A DNA stretch of 64,000 bases from Cenococcum geophilum 1.58 (lineage: Eukaryota > Ascomycota > Dothideomycetes > Gloniales > Gloniaceae). The notes below the pieces were generated by a model, which saw only the letters and a list, made by a program, of their open reading frames with translations, did no database searches and was not told where the DNA came from. Position 1 is the stretch's first letter; each line of letters opens with the position of its first letter. Below, piece after piece: positions 45,454 through 57,313 of the stretch. Location: assembly GCA_001692895.1 (NCBI GenBank), contig KV748182.1, forward strand, positions 1,802,341 to 1,866,340. The letters are read 5' to 3'. Position numbers and translations under genes: made by a program.

Positions 45454-46520
45454 TCTACTAACACCTTTAGATCCTTCCTTGCTTCCTAAAGCACCTCCTT
45501 TATTTAAGAAGGAAGTTTTTTATTATTTCCCTTTCGCCTCCCACCGCCTAGAAATACTACCTTCCGCAATCTATTAACCTAAGGGATTAGTAGCTGATAG
45601 TACGGCAAAAAGTTATCACCTACACCCTTAAGAAAATCCCCTTTATCATCCACTTCTCCTTTCTTTATCTTAGCTAGCTCTTCCATATCTATAGAATTCT
45701 ACTTATTAAACCTATTAACAACGTTACCTTTCCTATTAGGTCCATTATAGTAAATATATATCCAGAATAGCACCTAAAAAAACAACTTAAAATTATACTA
45801 AGCTAAATATATCTCGCCTAGGAGCACTCTAATCGCTATAAACGCTCTTATGCCGGTCTTACCCCGCGCTCCTAAAGGCCCTTCTCGCTACTCCTTAATC
45901 GCAAGATTAAAGTCGATTAAGAATACTAGCCAAGAAGGATTGTCGTCTTCCTCGTTTATTATAAGATTGCCTATTAAAATATTATATTAGATAATACTAG
46001 CCCGCGTATATAAAGACTTATATCCTTTAATGCCACCCTCTAATACAGTAAGCATTACAGCCCAAGAGCTTGCCTTGTAAAGAGGCTTTCCGTAGTCCCT
46101 AGTAATAACGCGTTAATATACTCAATTTAGGGTTATAAGGCGCTTTCCGCCTTTAGGTAGAGAACCCAAATATATACGCTTGCTAGGCGGTAATAGAACA
46201 TTAGTATAGCTAGAAGATCTCTTTCTACTAGAACTTCGGCCTTTTCTTATACTAATTTACACTCCAGCCGGTCTTAGAGGCATTATTAAGCCTTCTGGCT
46301 TATATTTTATCGCTTTTATAATATCTAGCCCCTTACAGATATTGTAGATATTATTATTTTGTCCATTTATGCGAACAGTCTCATAGTAATAGTACCTAGC
46401 CACGTTAACCACTCCCTCCTCCGACATCTTACGCAGTAGTTTACCTTCTTCCTCGCGCTCCAGGTACTGCCACAAGTCTTTAATAACGATATAATAACTA
46501 GGATTTTGTAATTCGTCTAG
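45454..46520 (-). pseudogene. FunK1-type fungal protein kinase, C-terminal part (RIPed)
   Basis: An open stretch of 72 codons at 46475-46257 (minus) reads WQYLEREEEGKLL, GVVNVARYYYYETV, KGLDIIKA. It continues through a Ser/Arg-rich spacer (GRSSSRKRSSS), RVITRDYGKPLYKASS, the catalytic loop (IGNLIINEEDDNPSW near 46000; the expected Asp is Asn), LIDFNLA, GKTGIRAFIAI, and NRLRKVVFLGG near 45560. These are hallmarks of the FunK1 family. The N-terminal domain is absent: upstream of about 46520 the sequence becomes a purine repeat. Stops replace Gln/Trp. FunK1 genes are frequent in fungal accessory and repeat-rich regions. Confidence 0.88.
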
Positions 46521-46636
46521 GGGGCGAGGGGTAATAGGTAAGGGTAAAGGTAAGGGTGAGGTAAAGGATGAGATGAAGGGTGGGGTGAGGGGTAAGAGGT
46601 AAGGGGTAAGGGGTAAGGTAAGGGGAGGCTAATGGG
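46508..46636. repeat. G-rich purine tandem array
   Basis: Degenerate units of the type ggggtaagg/gggtgagg over about 125 bp, not RIPed. It separates the FunK1 fragment from the BTB gene. It resembles but does not match a TTAGGG telomere, and a G-quadruplex-capable strand is apparent. Confidence 0.75.
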
Positions 46637-46639
46637 AAA

Positions 46640-47773
46640 TGGATAATATAGTTGCTATATAATATCTAACGGATCGACTATGGACGAGATATATATTCGA
46701 ATTTCTTAGATCAACCTAAACGATATAATGACTTCCTACCTAAGCCGATCTCCTAAGCTATGTATCTTTACTTATATATAACGCTCGCACCTTTTACAAC
46801 GAAGTATATAAGGGTAATTAGGGTCGGATAGATGACTGCTGTCCTTAATATAATATATAAACTCGGCTCTACAACCAATATTATAATAGGTCTTGGTCGT
46901 GTAGAGGGTATTAAGACAGTTATTAATGTTTTTGCTTTTGCGCTCAGCCGCGATATACCTCGCCTCGGCGGATTAAAGCAGTAATTCTATTTATTATAGC
47001 TGAGATTAGACAGCTTAAAGTTTTAGTATAAAATTTTCCTCTATATCCTTAGATGCGGTAATCGCTGTCCGTATAATGCCAATAGCGAAATCGCTTATAA
47101 TGTCTAGCTCTATAAAGTCCCTAAGTTTAACAAGCTCTTTAATATGCTTAGCCGCTATTAAGGTGATTATATTATATAATACTAAGTTGCCTATTAGGCT
47201 AAAGACATCCTTAACAATATTAGGAAACCCGTTTACGGACTAGCTAGTTCCTAGAATATATTAGATTTTTATATTTATAAGCTCTTTTAGCTATAGTATA
47301 TTATAGTAATCGGCAATTGCATTAATATAGACGTAATAAAGTGTAATATAGGCCGTCGTCGGCCGTATCGTTGTATCTTTATTATCGCCACCGCTATTAT
47401 CTAGTTTAGATGGCGATAAGGTATTAGTGTCGTTAATATTAGATCCTTGCTCCTCCTTGCCATTCTTATAGTTTCTCTTATATATAAATTGGATTATCCT
47501 CTTAACGGTGCCGGAATCGAACTCGTTAATATTTATAATGTTAGTCGCCGCCTCCTACCCGTTAGTTGGTTAGTTAGGGTTAATTCTACTAGATATTTAG
47601 TTAGCTTTTACCTAAAAGCCTCTATTATAGGTAGCTGTAAGTATAGGAAATTAGGTGCATATAATCGCTTTATAGACTTTAAACTCTAGCCCCTAGTATA
47701 TAAGTTTTAAGTCGCTATATTTCTTACTATCTATAAGCTGCGCTAAGCCAAACGGAATATTTTTGAATGGCAT
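46640..47773 (-). pseudogene. BTB/POZ-domain protein (RIPed)
   Basis: ATG at 47773 (minus) reads MPFKNIPFGLAQLIDSKKYS. It continues DLKLI..GLEFKVYKAII, the usual BTB core. A 57-nt intron (47555-47611) follows a GF motif, then NEFDSGTVKRIIQFIYKRNYKNG. A helical C-terminal half includes YINAIADYYNILQLKEL and later C..C-type residues near 46870. Stops are few before the C-terminus and appear at former Gln codons. BTB proteins are adaptors for protein interaction, often for Cul3 ligases; the function of this fungal family is unknown. Its 3' end runs toward the purine array. Confidence 0.82.
47555..47611 (-). other. Intron of the BTB pseudogene
   Basis: On the minus strand GTAAAAG...CTAACTAACCAACTAAC...GGGTAG, 57 nt with several ctaac branch-point words. 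Removing it joins the BTB GF motif to EAATNI..INEFDS. Confidence 0.8.
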
Positions 47774-48480
47774 GTTTCTCTAGTTTCGACTGCGTCTTGA
47801 GCAATATTTAAGGGAGTAATTTGGTGTTAAATAGGACGATTAAGAATAAAAACTCTGCTTTATTAAACATAGCTCTAGAGCCTCTATATATATATTAAGA
47901 AGTCATCGTTAGCTTTATCTAATCTATGACAGATTTAGCTAGTTAGTTAGAGCTTTAAACGTTAGTCGCTTAATTAAGGACTAGTATAACTTCTAAAGTT
48001 CTAAAAAGGGTAAGTGGCGGGGTATGCGGCGGCCGCAGCGCCTAGAAGCAGTTAGTGGTTATATAATAGAGGCTTAGTTAGAGAACGTGTTTCTATAGCT
48101 TAGGTTAAGGCTCTGCACTCCTCCAAGCCATATTATATAAAGTTAAATAGTATTATATTCCTGTATACCGGCCCGCCAATTACACTATTCTACTTTTTTC
48201 TTAACTATGTACTAATATAGCCCGCACGATCACCTAGCTCGTAAGATTAGCTATGCTTATACAGTTTATAAAAATTAAGTATTGGGTTTTAAAAGACTAC
48301 TTCTATATAGCCTTTCTATCTTTGTTACGAAAGAAGTATATTTATACTAGGTATTTTAGTAAGGCCGGGAGAAGAGAGCATAGAGAGGGGGGTTTAATTT
48401 TAGTGGGGGTTGTAAGTATAGGCGAACGTGAAGGTATAAGGGCTTTGGGCTTAGTTATAGAATAATAGCAAATTGCTAGA
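47774..48480. other. RIPed intergenic sequence with repeats
   Basis: No gene recognised. It holds a single inverted unit of the 17-bp minisatellite (48224-48241) and the second copy of the short dispersed repeat (about 48262-48350). A 70-codon plus-strand open stretch at 48253-48465 overlaps that repeat and has no domain. A GC-rich word gcggcggccgcagcgcc lies near 48026. Confidence 0.5.
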
Positions 48481-48639
48481 CCATTATGTGAGCCGTATAA
48501 GATCTTATATTCTTTAAACGAAATTAAGCAATTTAAGCAGCGTAGTTCCTCTATATAAACTTAACTATTCCCTATACGGAAGTACTAAAGCTATCGCAAG
48601 CATTAGGGTAGTAAAGTACGCCAATCTAACCAAAAAGGG

Positions 48640-49089
48640 AGGCGCAGTAGTCTAGTTGGCATTATTAAGTTTCTTTACCTCTTTATCCAATTATTCTAAA
48701 GCTTCCTTTCTACCTTCTATAAACTATATATCGCCGGAAAAGCAATTAGACCTCATTAATGTTCCATTATAATTAATTTCCGCTATAACTAATCTGCCAC
48801 TACGGTAATGTGGCACAACTAAAGTTATTTAAATAATTATATTATATATCGGACCTATAGCCCGGTGAATATTAGGTTAAGTATATAGAATGCCGATAAT
48901 CTTATAAATCTTTAAGATATTAGGGACCTGCTACTTATAATATAGGTAATTACTTACTTTTGCTTTACGTAAATCGCCTTCTTCCCATCCTATAAAGGTA
49001 ATATCTCGTTTTTTATCCTCTTTAGAAATCTTTTCTCCTAACTTTGGAACCTAATAGGCTGACTTTTGGCTTCTATTAGACGTATCCAT
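48640..49089 (-). pseudogene. Unidentified protein, stop-poor remnant
   Basis: ATG at 49089 (minus) opens a frame of about 150 codons with only a handful of TAG/TAA at likely Gln/Trp codons. It reads MDTSNRSQKSAY, then KEDKKRDITFIGWEEGDLRK, YRSGRLVIAEINYNG, EGRKEALE.LDKEVKKLN. It is charged and has no transmembrane segment or known motif. I do not recognise the family. Confidence 0.5.
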
Positions 49090-50060
49090 TACAACAATAG
49101 GTACCTAAGAGTAGCGATTAGATTACTAAAGATATAGAAGGGGCGGGTTATATACTGCTTGCCTTAGTAGGTAAGTTATTGCCGGTCTTTAGAGGTTATT
49201 AGAGGCCTTTAGAGGTCTATAGAGGTCTTAGAGGCCTATTTATATATTAATTAGTAAAACCCTAGCAGAGGCAGTATATACGTGTTAGTAAGGTTAAATT
49301 GCGTGGCAGTTCTTACTAGAGCAACGAGGAAGTACGTAGATTTAAATTAGGCTATAAACGGCATGAAATACACGAAGGTAGGCCTAAATACGACTTACTA
49401 GACGGTATAAATATAAGAAGACGCCTGTTCTAGCCTTGCTATAGGTAGTAAAAGATTAGTAAAGGGTAAAACCGAGTATGCTTGTAGAATATAGGAGGCT
49501 AACCTATTATAAGTAGAGAAGCCTAGCTTGGCTAGCTATAAGTGTAATTACGTAGTATAGGGGGAGGTGTAAATTGGTACGCTATAATTATACGTGGAAA
49601 TACGAAAACGTTATATAATAGCCTTTACTATACTATTTATGGAAGGAACAGTTGCTAGTAAAGAGATATATTCTTCTTTAAATTAATCCCTAAAGCCTTA
49701 ATCCCGGCGACTATGTCCTCCCTATATACGTCCTTATACACATCCCTATTTTTATCCCGGTCCTCTTCTATACTATACCTCGTATTACAATTTCTATTAT
49801 CCTATATCTTACGCTCTATTTATTACAGGATTTCTTTTCTACTATTTATCTTCTTAACTGCACCCGAAAATGTAAAAACTTTGTAATAATTCCCTTGGTA
49901 AATAAATTCCCCTAGTAAATAAATTCCCTAAAGAAGGTTTTCTAACTGTAGTATTAGTAACGGGCTAAAGTATAGCGGACAGCTAGCAGCACTAATAAGG
50001 TAGGGGTATAGTAGACTTTAATTCTAAAAATATAGGGAGTAAGAAGAAAGTAAAATAGGA
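49090..50060. other. RIPed sequence with minor tandem repeats
   Basis: No gene is recognised. A short array of ttagaggyctttagaggtc-type units lies at 49193-49242. A small repeat with ggtaaataaattcccctagt lies at 49890-49932. Confidence 0.5.
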
Positions 50061-50069
50061 GAAATTAAT

Positions 50070-50350
50070 GCTATTTAAAACGAGAATTAATAATCTAGTA
50101 GCTAAATAGCAGGTTTTCCCAAATATATAACATATACTATGGATATTCTATACGGTTAAACTATATCTTAAAGCCTAGAGCACGTAAACCCTCCTCTATG
50201 TTACTCTTTTCTAAGTTACTAAGAGACCCCTCTAGCAACTTTAACTATTTAACCTTTAATTTTACCACGTTTATATTTTTTATAATTTGCTCCCCGCCTT
50301 ATATTAGCCCTACTGCTTCTAATAGAGTATATAACTGCTTTTTAATCCTA
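50070..50350 (-). pseudogene. Unidentified coding remnant
   Basis: The minus strand reads a stop-poor Leu/Lys-rich helical stretch (KQLYTLLEAVGLI, LKLLEGSLSNLEKSNIEEGL, RALGFKI). It looks coiled-coil-like. No family is recognised. Confidence 0.35.
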
Positions 50351-51225
50351 CTAATACGAAAATATATTAGGACTTAAGCGTACTTAGGTTTAGTAAGTAG
50401 ATTATAGCGGAAACCGATCCATTTTAAAACCTATAAAGCTTAAGATTTATTAGAAATTACCTAGATTTATAACCTACTTTAATAAATTTAAACTGTTCTT
50501 TTCCCTAAGCGTTAGGAAAAACTCCAGCTATTTTATTATAGCTAGTTTCGGACATTTTAAAGAGTATATAATACTCTTCTATTCTAGGTATATTTAACAA
50601 GAATAGGTATTTTCTCGGTAGTAGTATAATATAAAAGGTCTGGGTTAGTTAGTAAACGTTTTAGCGGGTAGTGAATTAAAGTGCACTTTATCCTTACTCC
50701 TAAGGGCTTAAACAGTCTAACTTAGAAAGAAAAAAGCGTTAAATATGGTACTTATTAGTTCTAAAAGCATAGCTATATAATCGTGGATAGGAGCGGGGGC
50801 AGTAATTAATAAAAATTGTTAAGAGGTTATAGTGCGTGCTATATACCATTTATAGGCCTTATTATAGCTAGGTAAGAAGTCTGGGCCACTAGATATATTA
50901 AAGGGTAGGAAGGGCACTATAAATACATCCACGCGGGATAAGATGCCAAGCGTTTAATATATATAGCGGCCCGCACAGCGGCCATTATATATATTAATCT
51001 TATTTTAGCGGTATATTTAAGGCATTAAAAACATTACTACTAAATCCTTATTAATAAAAATGGTAAAGCCTAAGTGTTAAGGTATTAAATATTTAAGGCT
51101 TATTTGAAATGCTAAGCATTTTAATATCTATACACGTTAGCAAATTAGTATACCTAGCACGCGAAATATAAATAGGCTAATAAGCCTACCCCTCTAAACT
51201 GCCCTACTACTTAGACAATTTTACT
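50351..51225. other. RIPed sequence, nothing recognised
   Basis: AT-rich sequence with stops in all frames and no repeat ends. Confidence 0.4.
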
Positions 51226-51560
51226 CGCAGCGAGCTCGTAAAATTGGATATAGTAACGCAAAAAATAAGTAAGTATAAAACTCTAACGAAGGATTACCAG
51301 AATAGGATATATATAGTATTTATAATCAACAAGTCGCACGCAGACCTCACATAATCTAGCCTAGAGGAGGCGATATAGAAGATCTAGAAGACTACGCTAA
51401 CTAAAACTATACCTACTATCGCCTTAACGGATACTACGGAAAGTAATAAAGCGCGTAAGCTTGCGAAAATAGTATATTTAACGTGGTTTACTTTAGTATA
51501 GTAACTCTAGCAGCTAACGTAAATAAGGAATTTAAGTTAAAGATATCAGAAATACTACTA
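51226..51560 (+). pseudogene. Unidentified coding remnant
   Basis: The plus frame reads LDIVTQKISKYKTLTKDYQNR, then IINKSHADLT.SSLEEAI, ALTDTTESNKARKLAKIVYL with RIP-type stops. It is helical and charged. No family is recognised. Its neighbours do not suggest a function. Confidence 0.4.
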
Positions 51561-52002
51561 AAGTTAGGAGTTAGAGCAGTTAATATAAACTCTTTATATA
51601 TAGGCCTAATAGTCTATTTTATAGGACGACGTATTTTAATGTAATATCTAAACGATTTAGTGGTGTGCATATTAGCTTTTAGCCCTTATTAGGACTCCTA
51701 GGTCCCGCTTAGTTATACTATCCCGTATTTAGAAAGTAGGTAGGGCTATTACTAGGCTAGTTTATAATAGGTAGAATAGAACGGGAGTAGAGGTAGCGTT
51801 AGTGTAATAATTACGGTGCTAATTATTAGCTAAGCTTAAACTGCTAGTTCTACTTAATAAGGGATATTATTAAACCATTATTATACCACGTTAAAAACCT
51901 AAAACTGGGGTATATAACAATATAAGAGTTTTAGAAGAAATTCACTAACACCTGTAAGCAGAACTTATAGCAACCGCACTATTAAGGGACTTATTATATA
52001 CC
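51561..52002. other. RIPed sequence upstream of the 81-bp repeats
   Basis: The minus strand may continue the frame of the 27-residue repeat protein (see 52003-52290) as a C-terminal part. I could not define a gene. Confidence 0.35.
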
Positions 52003-52290
52003 CATTGCGCGGAGCTATAGCTTATCTATTCACTATTACTAATCGCCAGTAGCGTATTACCACCGATTTGGTCTCTATACACCTATTGCGCCTTATTATA
52101 GCCTATTTATTCGCTGTTACCAATTCCTAGTAGTATATTACCGTTAATTTAGTCTCCGTACATCTATTACGCCTTATTATAGCTTATCTATTCGCTATTT
52201 CTAATTGCCGGTGGCGTATTACCGTTAATTTAGTCTTTATATACCTATTGCGCCTTATTATAGCTTATTTATTCACTATTATTACTAACG
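52003..52290 (-). repeat. 81-bp tandem repeat encoding 27 residues
   Basis: Units start at 52003, 52084, 52165 and 52246, exactly 81 bp apart; the last is partial. In one minus frame each unit reads like IRRNR..ETK.TVIR...L..AN(R/K).A, a charged helical 27-residue repeat. An in-register, frame-preserving period suggests the array lay in a coding gene, now RIPed. Confidence 0.8.
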
Positions 52291-53368
52291 TCTATAAAAC
52301 TAGAGCTGCTAGGGTTTCCATTTAAACACGCTATGCTATTTATATTTAGGTATCTTTACGTAAGGTTGCCGCGGGTATTAAAAGGGGTAGGGAAATCTTA
52401 TAACAAGCGTTTTTAACTAAGGCGTGGTATAAGGGATTCGCCCGCCGGCTTAGAGGCTTAAGGATATTATTTAATAAATCATAGAGAAGATATTCCATGG
52501 CCTATAATAAATTAGAGATACTGCTATTTAGAAGCATAACTACTCTTATATATCTATATGCTATTCATTAAGGCCGTTATTAGTAGCTAAGGAGGGTGCA
52601 ATATTATTAGATTTGCGCGTTAGTAATTATACACTGATATAGGATCCCTAGGTTTAGCAACTTCTACATAGGGGCGTTTATAAGGGGAGGAAATTCGCTT
52701 TTTCGGGCTCGGCTAGGGCGGGTTGGTAGTACTAAGATATGTTGGTCTAAGAGAAAGTATCTAACTAGAATAAAGCTCTTAACACTGTTCTATCTAAACT
52801 AAACATTTTTATATAATTTTAAATATTATAAAATAAGACCGGTGCCGTAAAGCCATAAGAAAATCGTTAATATTAGGTAAATTTAATCTCTAGCAGGCGT
52901 TATAGGTAAAGGCTAAGAGAACTAATAGCCCTGCCCCTTTAAGCCTTTATATAATATAAAGCTTAATTCTATATCTAATAGCTAAAGCCGCTTTAGTAAC
53001 GTTATAACATCCTATACTTCTTACAAATAATATAATATAGCTAACTCCCTTTACGGAAGCGGCTTGACTTTTAACTAAACTTTTAATCCTTAACGCACCT
53101 ATAGACTTTAGTTGCCATTTCTTAAAAGAATCCGCAAGCGTCTATTAGCTAAGAAGTTTTTGAAAAATAGCGTTATTTAATAAATTACTATTAGTAGTAA
53201 TAAGATCCTTAATAAGGGGATATTCGTTTAACCACTTTGGTTCGCCAATAATAGCCTTTAGATCTTTCCCTATAGATATATTAACGAATGTCTTAATCTT
53301 AGAGAGGTTTACCAATAATGCGTTAAATAGGTTCGCATATTTAAGTAAAAGGGGAGGTAGAGAAGCAA
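52291..53368. other. RIPed sequence, possible body of a repeat protein
   Basis: Codon-like texture occurs in places on the minus strand, but no domain is recognised. It lies between two coding-type repeat arrays, so one degraded repeat protein may span 52.0-53.6 kb. Confidence 0.35.
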
Positions 53369-53607
53369 CCTTATTCCTTAAAGAAGGCTAGACACTCCCT
53401 AGAGAAGGCTAGATAACATTATCCTTATTCCCTAGAAAAGGCTAAACATCCTCACTCTCTAGAGAAGGCTTAATAACATCTTTATTCCCTAGAGAAGGCT
53501 AGATACTCCTTAGAGAAGACTAGATAGCATTATCTTTATTCCCTAGAAAAGGCTAAACAACATCCTAATTCCCTAGAGAAGGCTAGATATCCTTACTCCC
53601 TAGAGGA
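53369..53607 (-). repeat. Tandem repeat, eight LAFSRE-like units
   Basis: Eight units containing ccctagagaaggctagata, with spacings that alternate between about 24 and 36 bp. On the minus strand most units read (Y/C)LAFSRE, with linkers rich in Q/C. Variation is mainly CpA-to-TpA type. It probably belonged to a coding repeat region. Confidence 0.75.
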
Positions 53608-53902
53608 GCGTAGAGCGAATTATAGTGGCCGCGTTTATTCTCTAAGAGAGGCGGTAAATATTAAAAGGTATTAATAGGAAGCTTCTGGAGCCTTTAAATA
53701 GTATATATAATATTAGGGAGATAAGGTTAAAGCTACTTATTAAAAGCATTGCGGATAAGATTTAAGGCTACTGCAATACTAAAGTCTATAATAGTGGGTT
53801 ATAAGTTATATAATTTATATTAAGATAAAAGAGTAGTTAAGTGCAGTTCCCCTCCGCTCTTAATTCCCTAGCAGGTCGCTAGCGCCCCCAAAACTTAGAA
53901 GA
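53608..53902. other. RIPed sequence, nothing recognised
   Basis: A short stretch between the tandem array and a hairpin. No motif was found. Confidence 0.4.
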
Positions 53903-53973
53903 GCCTTACGCCAATTATATTGCTTTAATTAAGTATCGCGTACTTAATTAAAGCAATGTAATTGGCGTAAGGC
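53903..53973. repeat. Near-perfect 71-bp palindrome
   Basis: Arms of 33 nt (53903-53935 and 53941-53973) with one mismatch enclose the loop TCGCG. The outer arm reads gccttacgccaattatattg. There is no terminator-type U tract. It could be a very short foldback element or an inverted-duplication scar. Confidence 0.85.
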
Positions 53974-56798
53974 CCTTATTAAAGCTGCGCTAATATAGTA
54001 GCGATTATTAACCTTGCTTTTACTTATAATGCGTAGTTAAAAATTAAACCTCTTTTTTAGCTGAGATAGGAGGCGATATAAGTCGCAAACTTAATTAGGC
54101 GTGCAATATGAAATATTTAGTGATACAGCTCATTCTATCGCAAAAGGCCGTAAGCCTTAATGCTATTAGAGGATTCCTTTTCTAACTAACGCGTAGGATA
54201 TATAATTTATAACGATTTCTTCCTTAAGGAGCCAAAGAGTAAGACGCCTTAATAGATCCAAGGATGCTATCTAAAGGAAAGGATATAGAAATACCTAATA
54301 TATAGAGCTAATTTCCGCCCTGTTATACTAGGGATATATAATTGCCTTTATCGCCCGCTCTACCGGTTGCCTTAACGCGTCTTCTATATCTTTTATTTAT
54401 TACTACCCTACTTTACTATTTTTACCGCTCCTTTTAAACCATTCCCTAGCTTATCCTATTTCCGCTAACTATTTACGGCCGCTCTTTACTTTTTAATATA
54501 GATGCTTATTTAACTATTAGCTTGCTTATTAAAGCCACAACTCGCTAGATTACGCCGACTATTAGTTTCTTAAAGCGTTGTATTTAGCTGCCTCTTATAT
54601 TAATTATTGGTACTTTAACAGCCGCTTATGGTTAGGATTAAGATTCTAGATACGGTGCATTAATTACTAAGCTTTATTAACGAGCGAATACCCCGTGATC
54701 TGTTAAGGTGGATTTGGAAAAGGCGTTTTTTATTACTGGGATTAGTTGGCCTGCAGAGAGCTCGTAAAGCGAGAAAACAATACCTTCTAAGTTGGATAAT
54801 TCTAAGCGTCCTAGCACCGGTCTATTGTTTAATTAAATTACTATGGGCCTAAGTAACTAGTAAAGGGCATTTAGGGGTCTGGTAGATTCTGTATATATAT
54901 AATACTGACAAGTACCCCAAACACTTAATAATATAATATTAAGTGAAATTCTTAGCACTTGCCTAGATAAGACTCTAATAGATAAGACTCTAACTTATAA
55001 GAGGACTATAGATATACTCTCTTATAAAATAATTTATTCGTTCCCTAAGCCTCTACGGGATTTCCTTAGTGTTCTTTATAAAAGAACTAGAGAGTAAAAA
55101 GTATAGGATATTATCTATATATCTGCTTTCTCTAAGTTAATATATAATCGCTCTAACGTATTATAAGTCTAAGTATATTTAATATCTTTTATATAGTATC
55201 TATTCTAATTAAATTAGAGACTATAATCTAGGCGATTCTCTAAGACTTGCAGGACTATATTAAAGAGAAAGGTGTAAATAGTGCTCTCTTATAGAAGCCA
55301 CGTCCACTCGTTAATATTACGGACCTTTAATAGTAGTTTTTTATATCTAGCTTAGAGTTAAGATTTTGGTATATAATTAAAATTAATCCTCTAGTCTTTA
55401 AATAAATCCGCTTACACTATAATGTGAATTTATGTATATGCGTCTAAAATTCTTAAAATTGCAGCGCTTATGCATTAAGGGGGAGTTATATTAGTAGCGT
55501 TATTGTATTTATTAGCCGCCTAGTGTTATTAAATGGATATATTCCGCTAAATGTCCTCCTAATTACTGCTAACGCTCCTACTATACCTCTTGCAGTTTTA
55601 ATACAAGATGCACTTCAATTAATTACTCTGGTAATGCAATCCATTACTATCATTTTTAACGTTAATAAAATCTATTAATCTAGATAATAAAGTTCACTTT
55701 ATAAATATTCCTGATAAGTTAAGAGCAACCAGTCCAGCGTTTAGTAAGGGTTTTACCAATAATAGTTAATCTAGAGCTACTAGCGCCAATTACCCGCTTA
55801 ATATTAATTAACTTAGCTCTCTAAAAACTACCTAAACTATTAGTTTACACTATTGGCCTTTCCCTAGTAAGACTCCACTAATACTTTATAAAGTATAACT
55901 TAACTAGCCCTTATATAAACAACAAGCCCTTAGCATCTGCATATAAGTCTTAGTTAGTTAAGGAACAATTTAAGTTAATTAATACAACCTTTAAGGATAG
56001 TAATGGTTAGGGTAGCATTTCGTCTAAACTTAATAGACCAACACCAGGTTGTAAGTAAAAATATTATAGCCTTTTTCTTAATGCCGGAGTAAGTAGTAAA
56101 TGGACAAATAAAGAAAAAGCTATTATATACTTTTTAAGGCAGGACAGGTTTCTATTTATAAATATTGCCAAATAGGTACCGCATTCGCTAGCTTAAATTT
56201 TGGAGATATACCTAATCCTATACGTCTTATACCTTATCCTACCGAGGCTATATGTTATTTATGTTTGCTAGGTTAAGTAATATGTGGGATCTCTTATAAC
56301 CCTATAACCTAGATATAGAGTTTTGGCGTATATCGCCGGTTAGTTTCTTTTCTTAGATGCAACTTCTAATAGCTTTGCTAATATTTTAAAGATTATTGTT
56401 GCAAATAAAGCCTTGTAGGAGCCCTAGTCTTAAAATTAGATACCCTATAAAGATTAAATCCTTATAGAGCTAGGTTACTAGGTATTACTTATAGTTTTAT
56501 TATAGGATAATATTATAAAAGCCCTATTGGGGAGAACACTGGGTATATATTAGCGCTATTATAGCTATATCCTTCGCGCTAAAGAGCCAGTATAGATAGT
56601 TAAGGAAGTGAATCTCCTTATAGAATTATGTAATAAGAAATTTCTATTATAGGAAGTTATTAAGGGATATTTTCAGAATAGGCACTGTTGATTAATTAAG
56701 GAATTCTATAAAAATAGTAAGCTAGGTAGTTAGGCGTAGCGTCCTCTAAATATGCAGCTAGGATCTTAACAGATTTAGTGGCTGCGGCTTTAGTCCTG
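53974..56798. other. RIPed sequence with unidentified coding remnants
   Basis: About 2.8 kb without a recognised gene. Plus-strand texture at about 55960-56700 (for example GQGSISSKLNRPTPGCK and later EPVQIVKEVNLLIELCNKKFLLQEV, RIP stops read as Gln) suggests a former gene of unknown family. Elsewhere stops are dense. No LTR or TIR ends were found. Confidence 0.4.
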
Positions 56799-57313
56799 TG
56801 AGCTAGGAGGTTGTGGAAGCTAGGGGCTCGTGGGAGCTAGGGGATCCTATAAGCTAGGTAATCGTGTAAGTAGAGTGGTCTAACCTAGCGCCCTTTAATT
56901 AATTCCTAGCGTGTAAATAGGGTATTAATGGGTTTAATAACTTTAGCTTTAATTATGCGAGCTGGATGCTTGTAGGGGCTGGCCGATCCTACGAGCTAGG
57001 TAATCATGCGAGCTAGGCGATCGTGCGAACTGGGTGATCGTGCGAGCTAGATACTCGTGGGAGCTAGCCGATTCTACGAGCTAGGTGATTGTGCGAGCTA
57101 GGTAACCGTGCGAGTATAGTGCTTGTGGGAGCTAGGTAATCCTATAAGCTAGGTAATCGTGCGAGCTGGGCGATTATATAAACTAGGTGATTGTGCGAGC
57201 TGGGTAATTGTGCGAGCTGGGTGATCGTGCGAACTAGGTAATTGTGTAAGCTAGGCGATTGTGTAAATAGAGTGATTATATAAGTAGAGTAATTGTATAA
57301 GCAGGGTGATCTG
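56799..57313. repeat. 17-bp minisatellite in two arrays
   Basis: The unit is cgagctaggtgatcgtg with variants. The first array (about 56799-56882) has roughly 5 units and the second (56957-57313) about 21. Each array ends in the same non-repeat block, (t)acctagcgccctyt(a/t)...cctagygtataaata, at about 56882-56930 and 57312-57350, so there is a higher-order repeat. The period is not a multiple of three. A lone inverted unit lies at 48224-48241. Confidence 0.88.

Noticed and set aside
46508-46636. Internal telomere repeat
   Set aside because: Units are ggggtaagg/gggtgagg type with irregular spacing, not TTAGGG.
47447-47689. 80-codon plus-strand ORF
   Set aside because: Antisense to the BTB exon-intron structure.
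56799-57313. CRISPR array
   Set aside because: Units are contiguous 17-mers without unique spacers, in a eukaryotic context.
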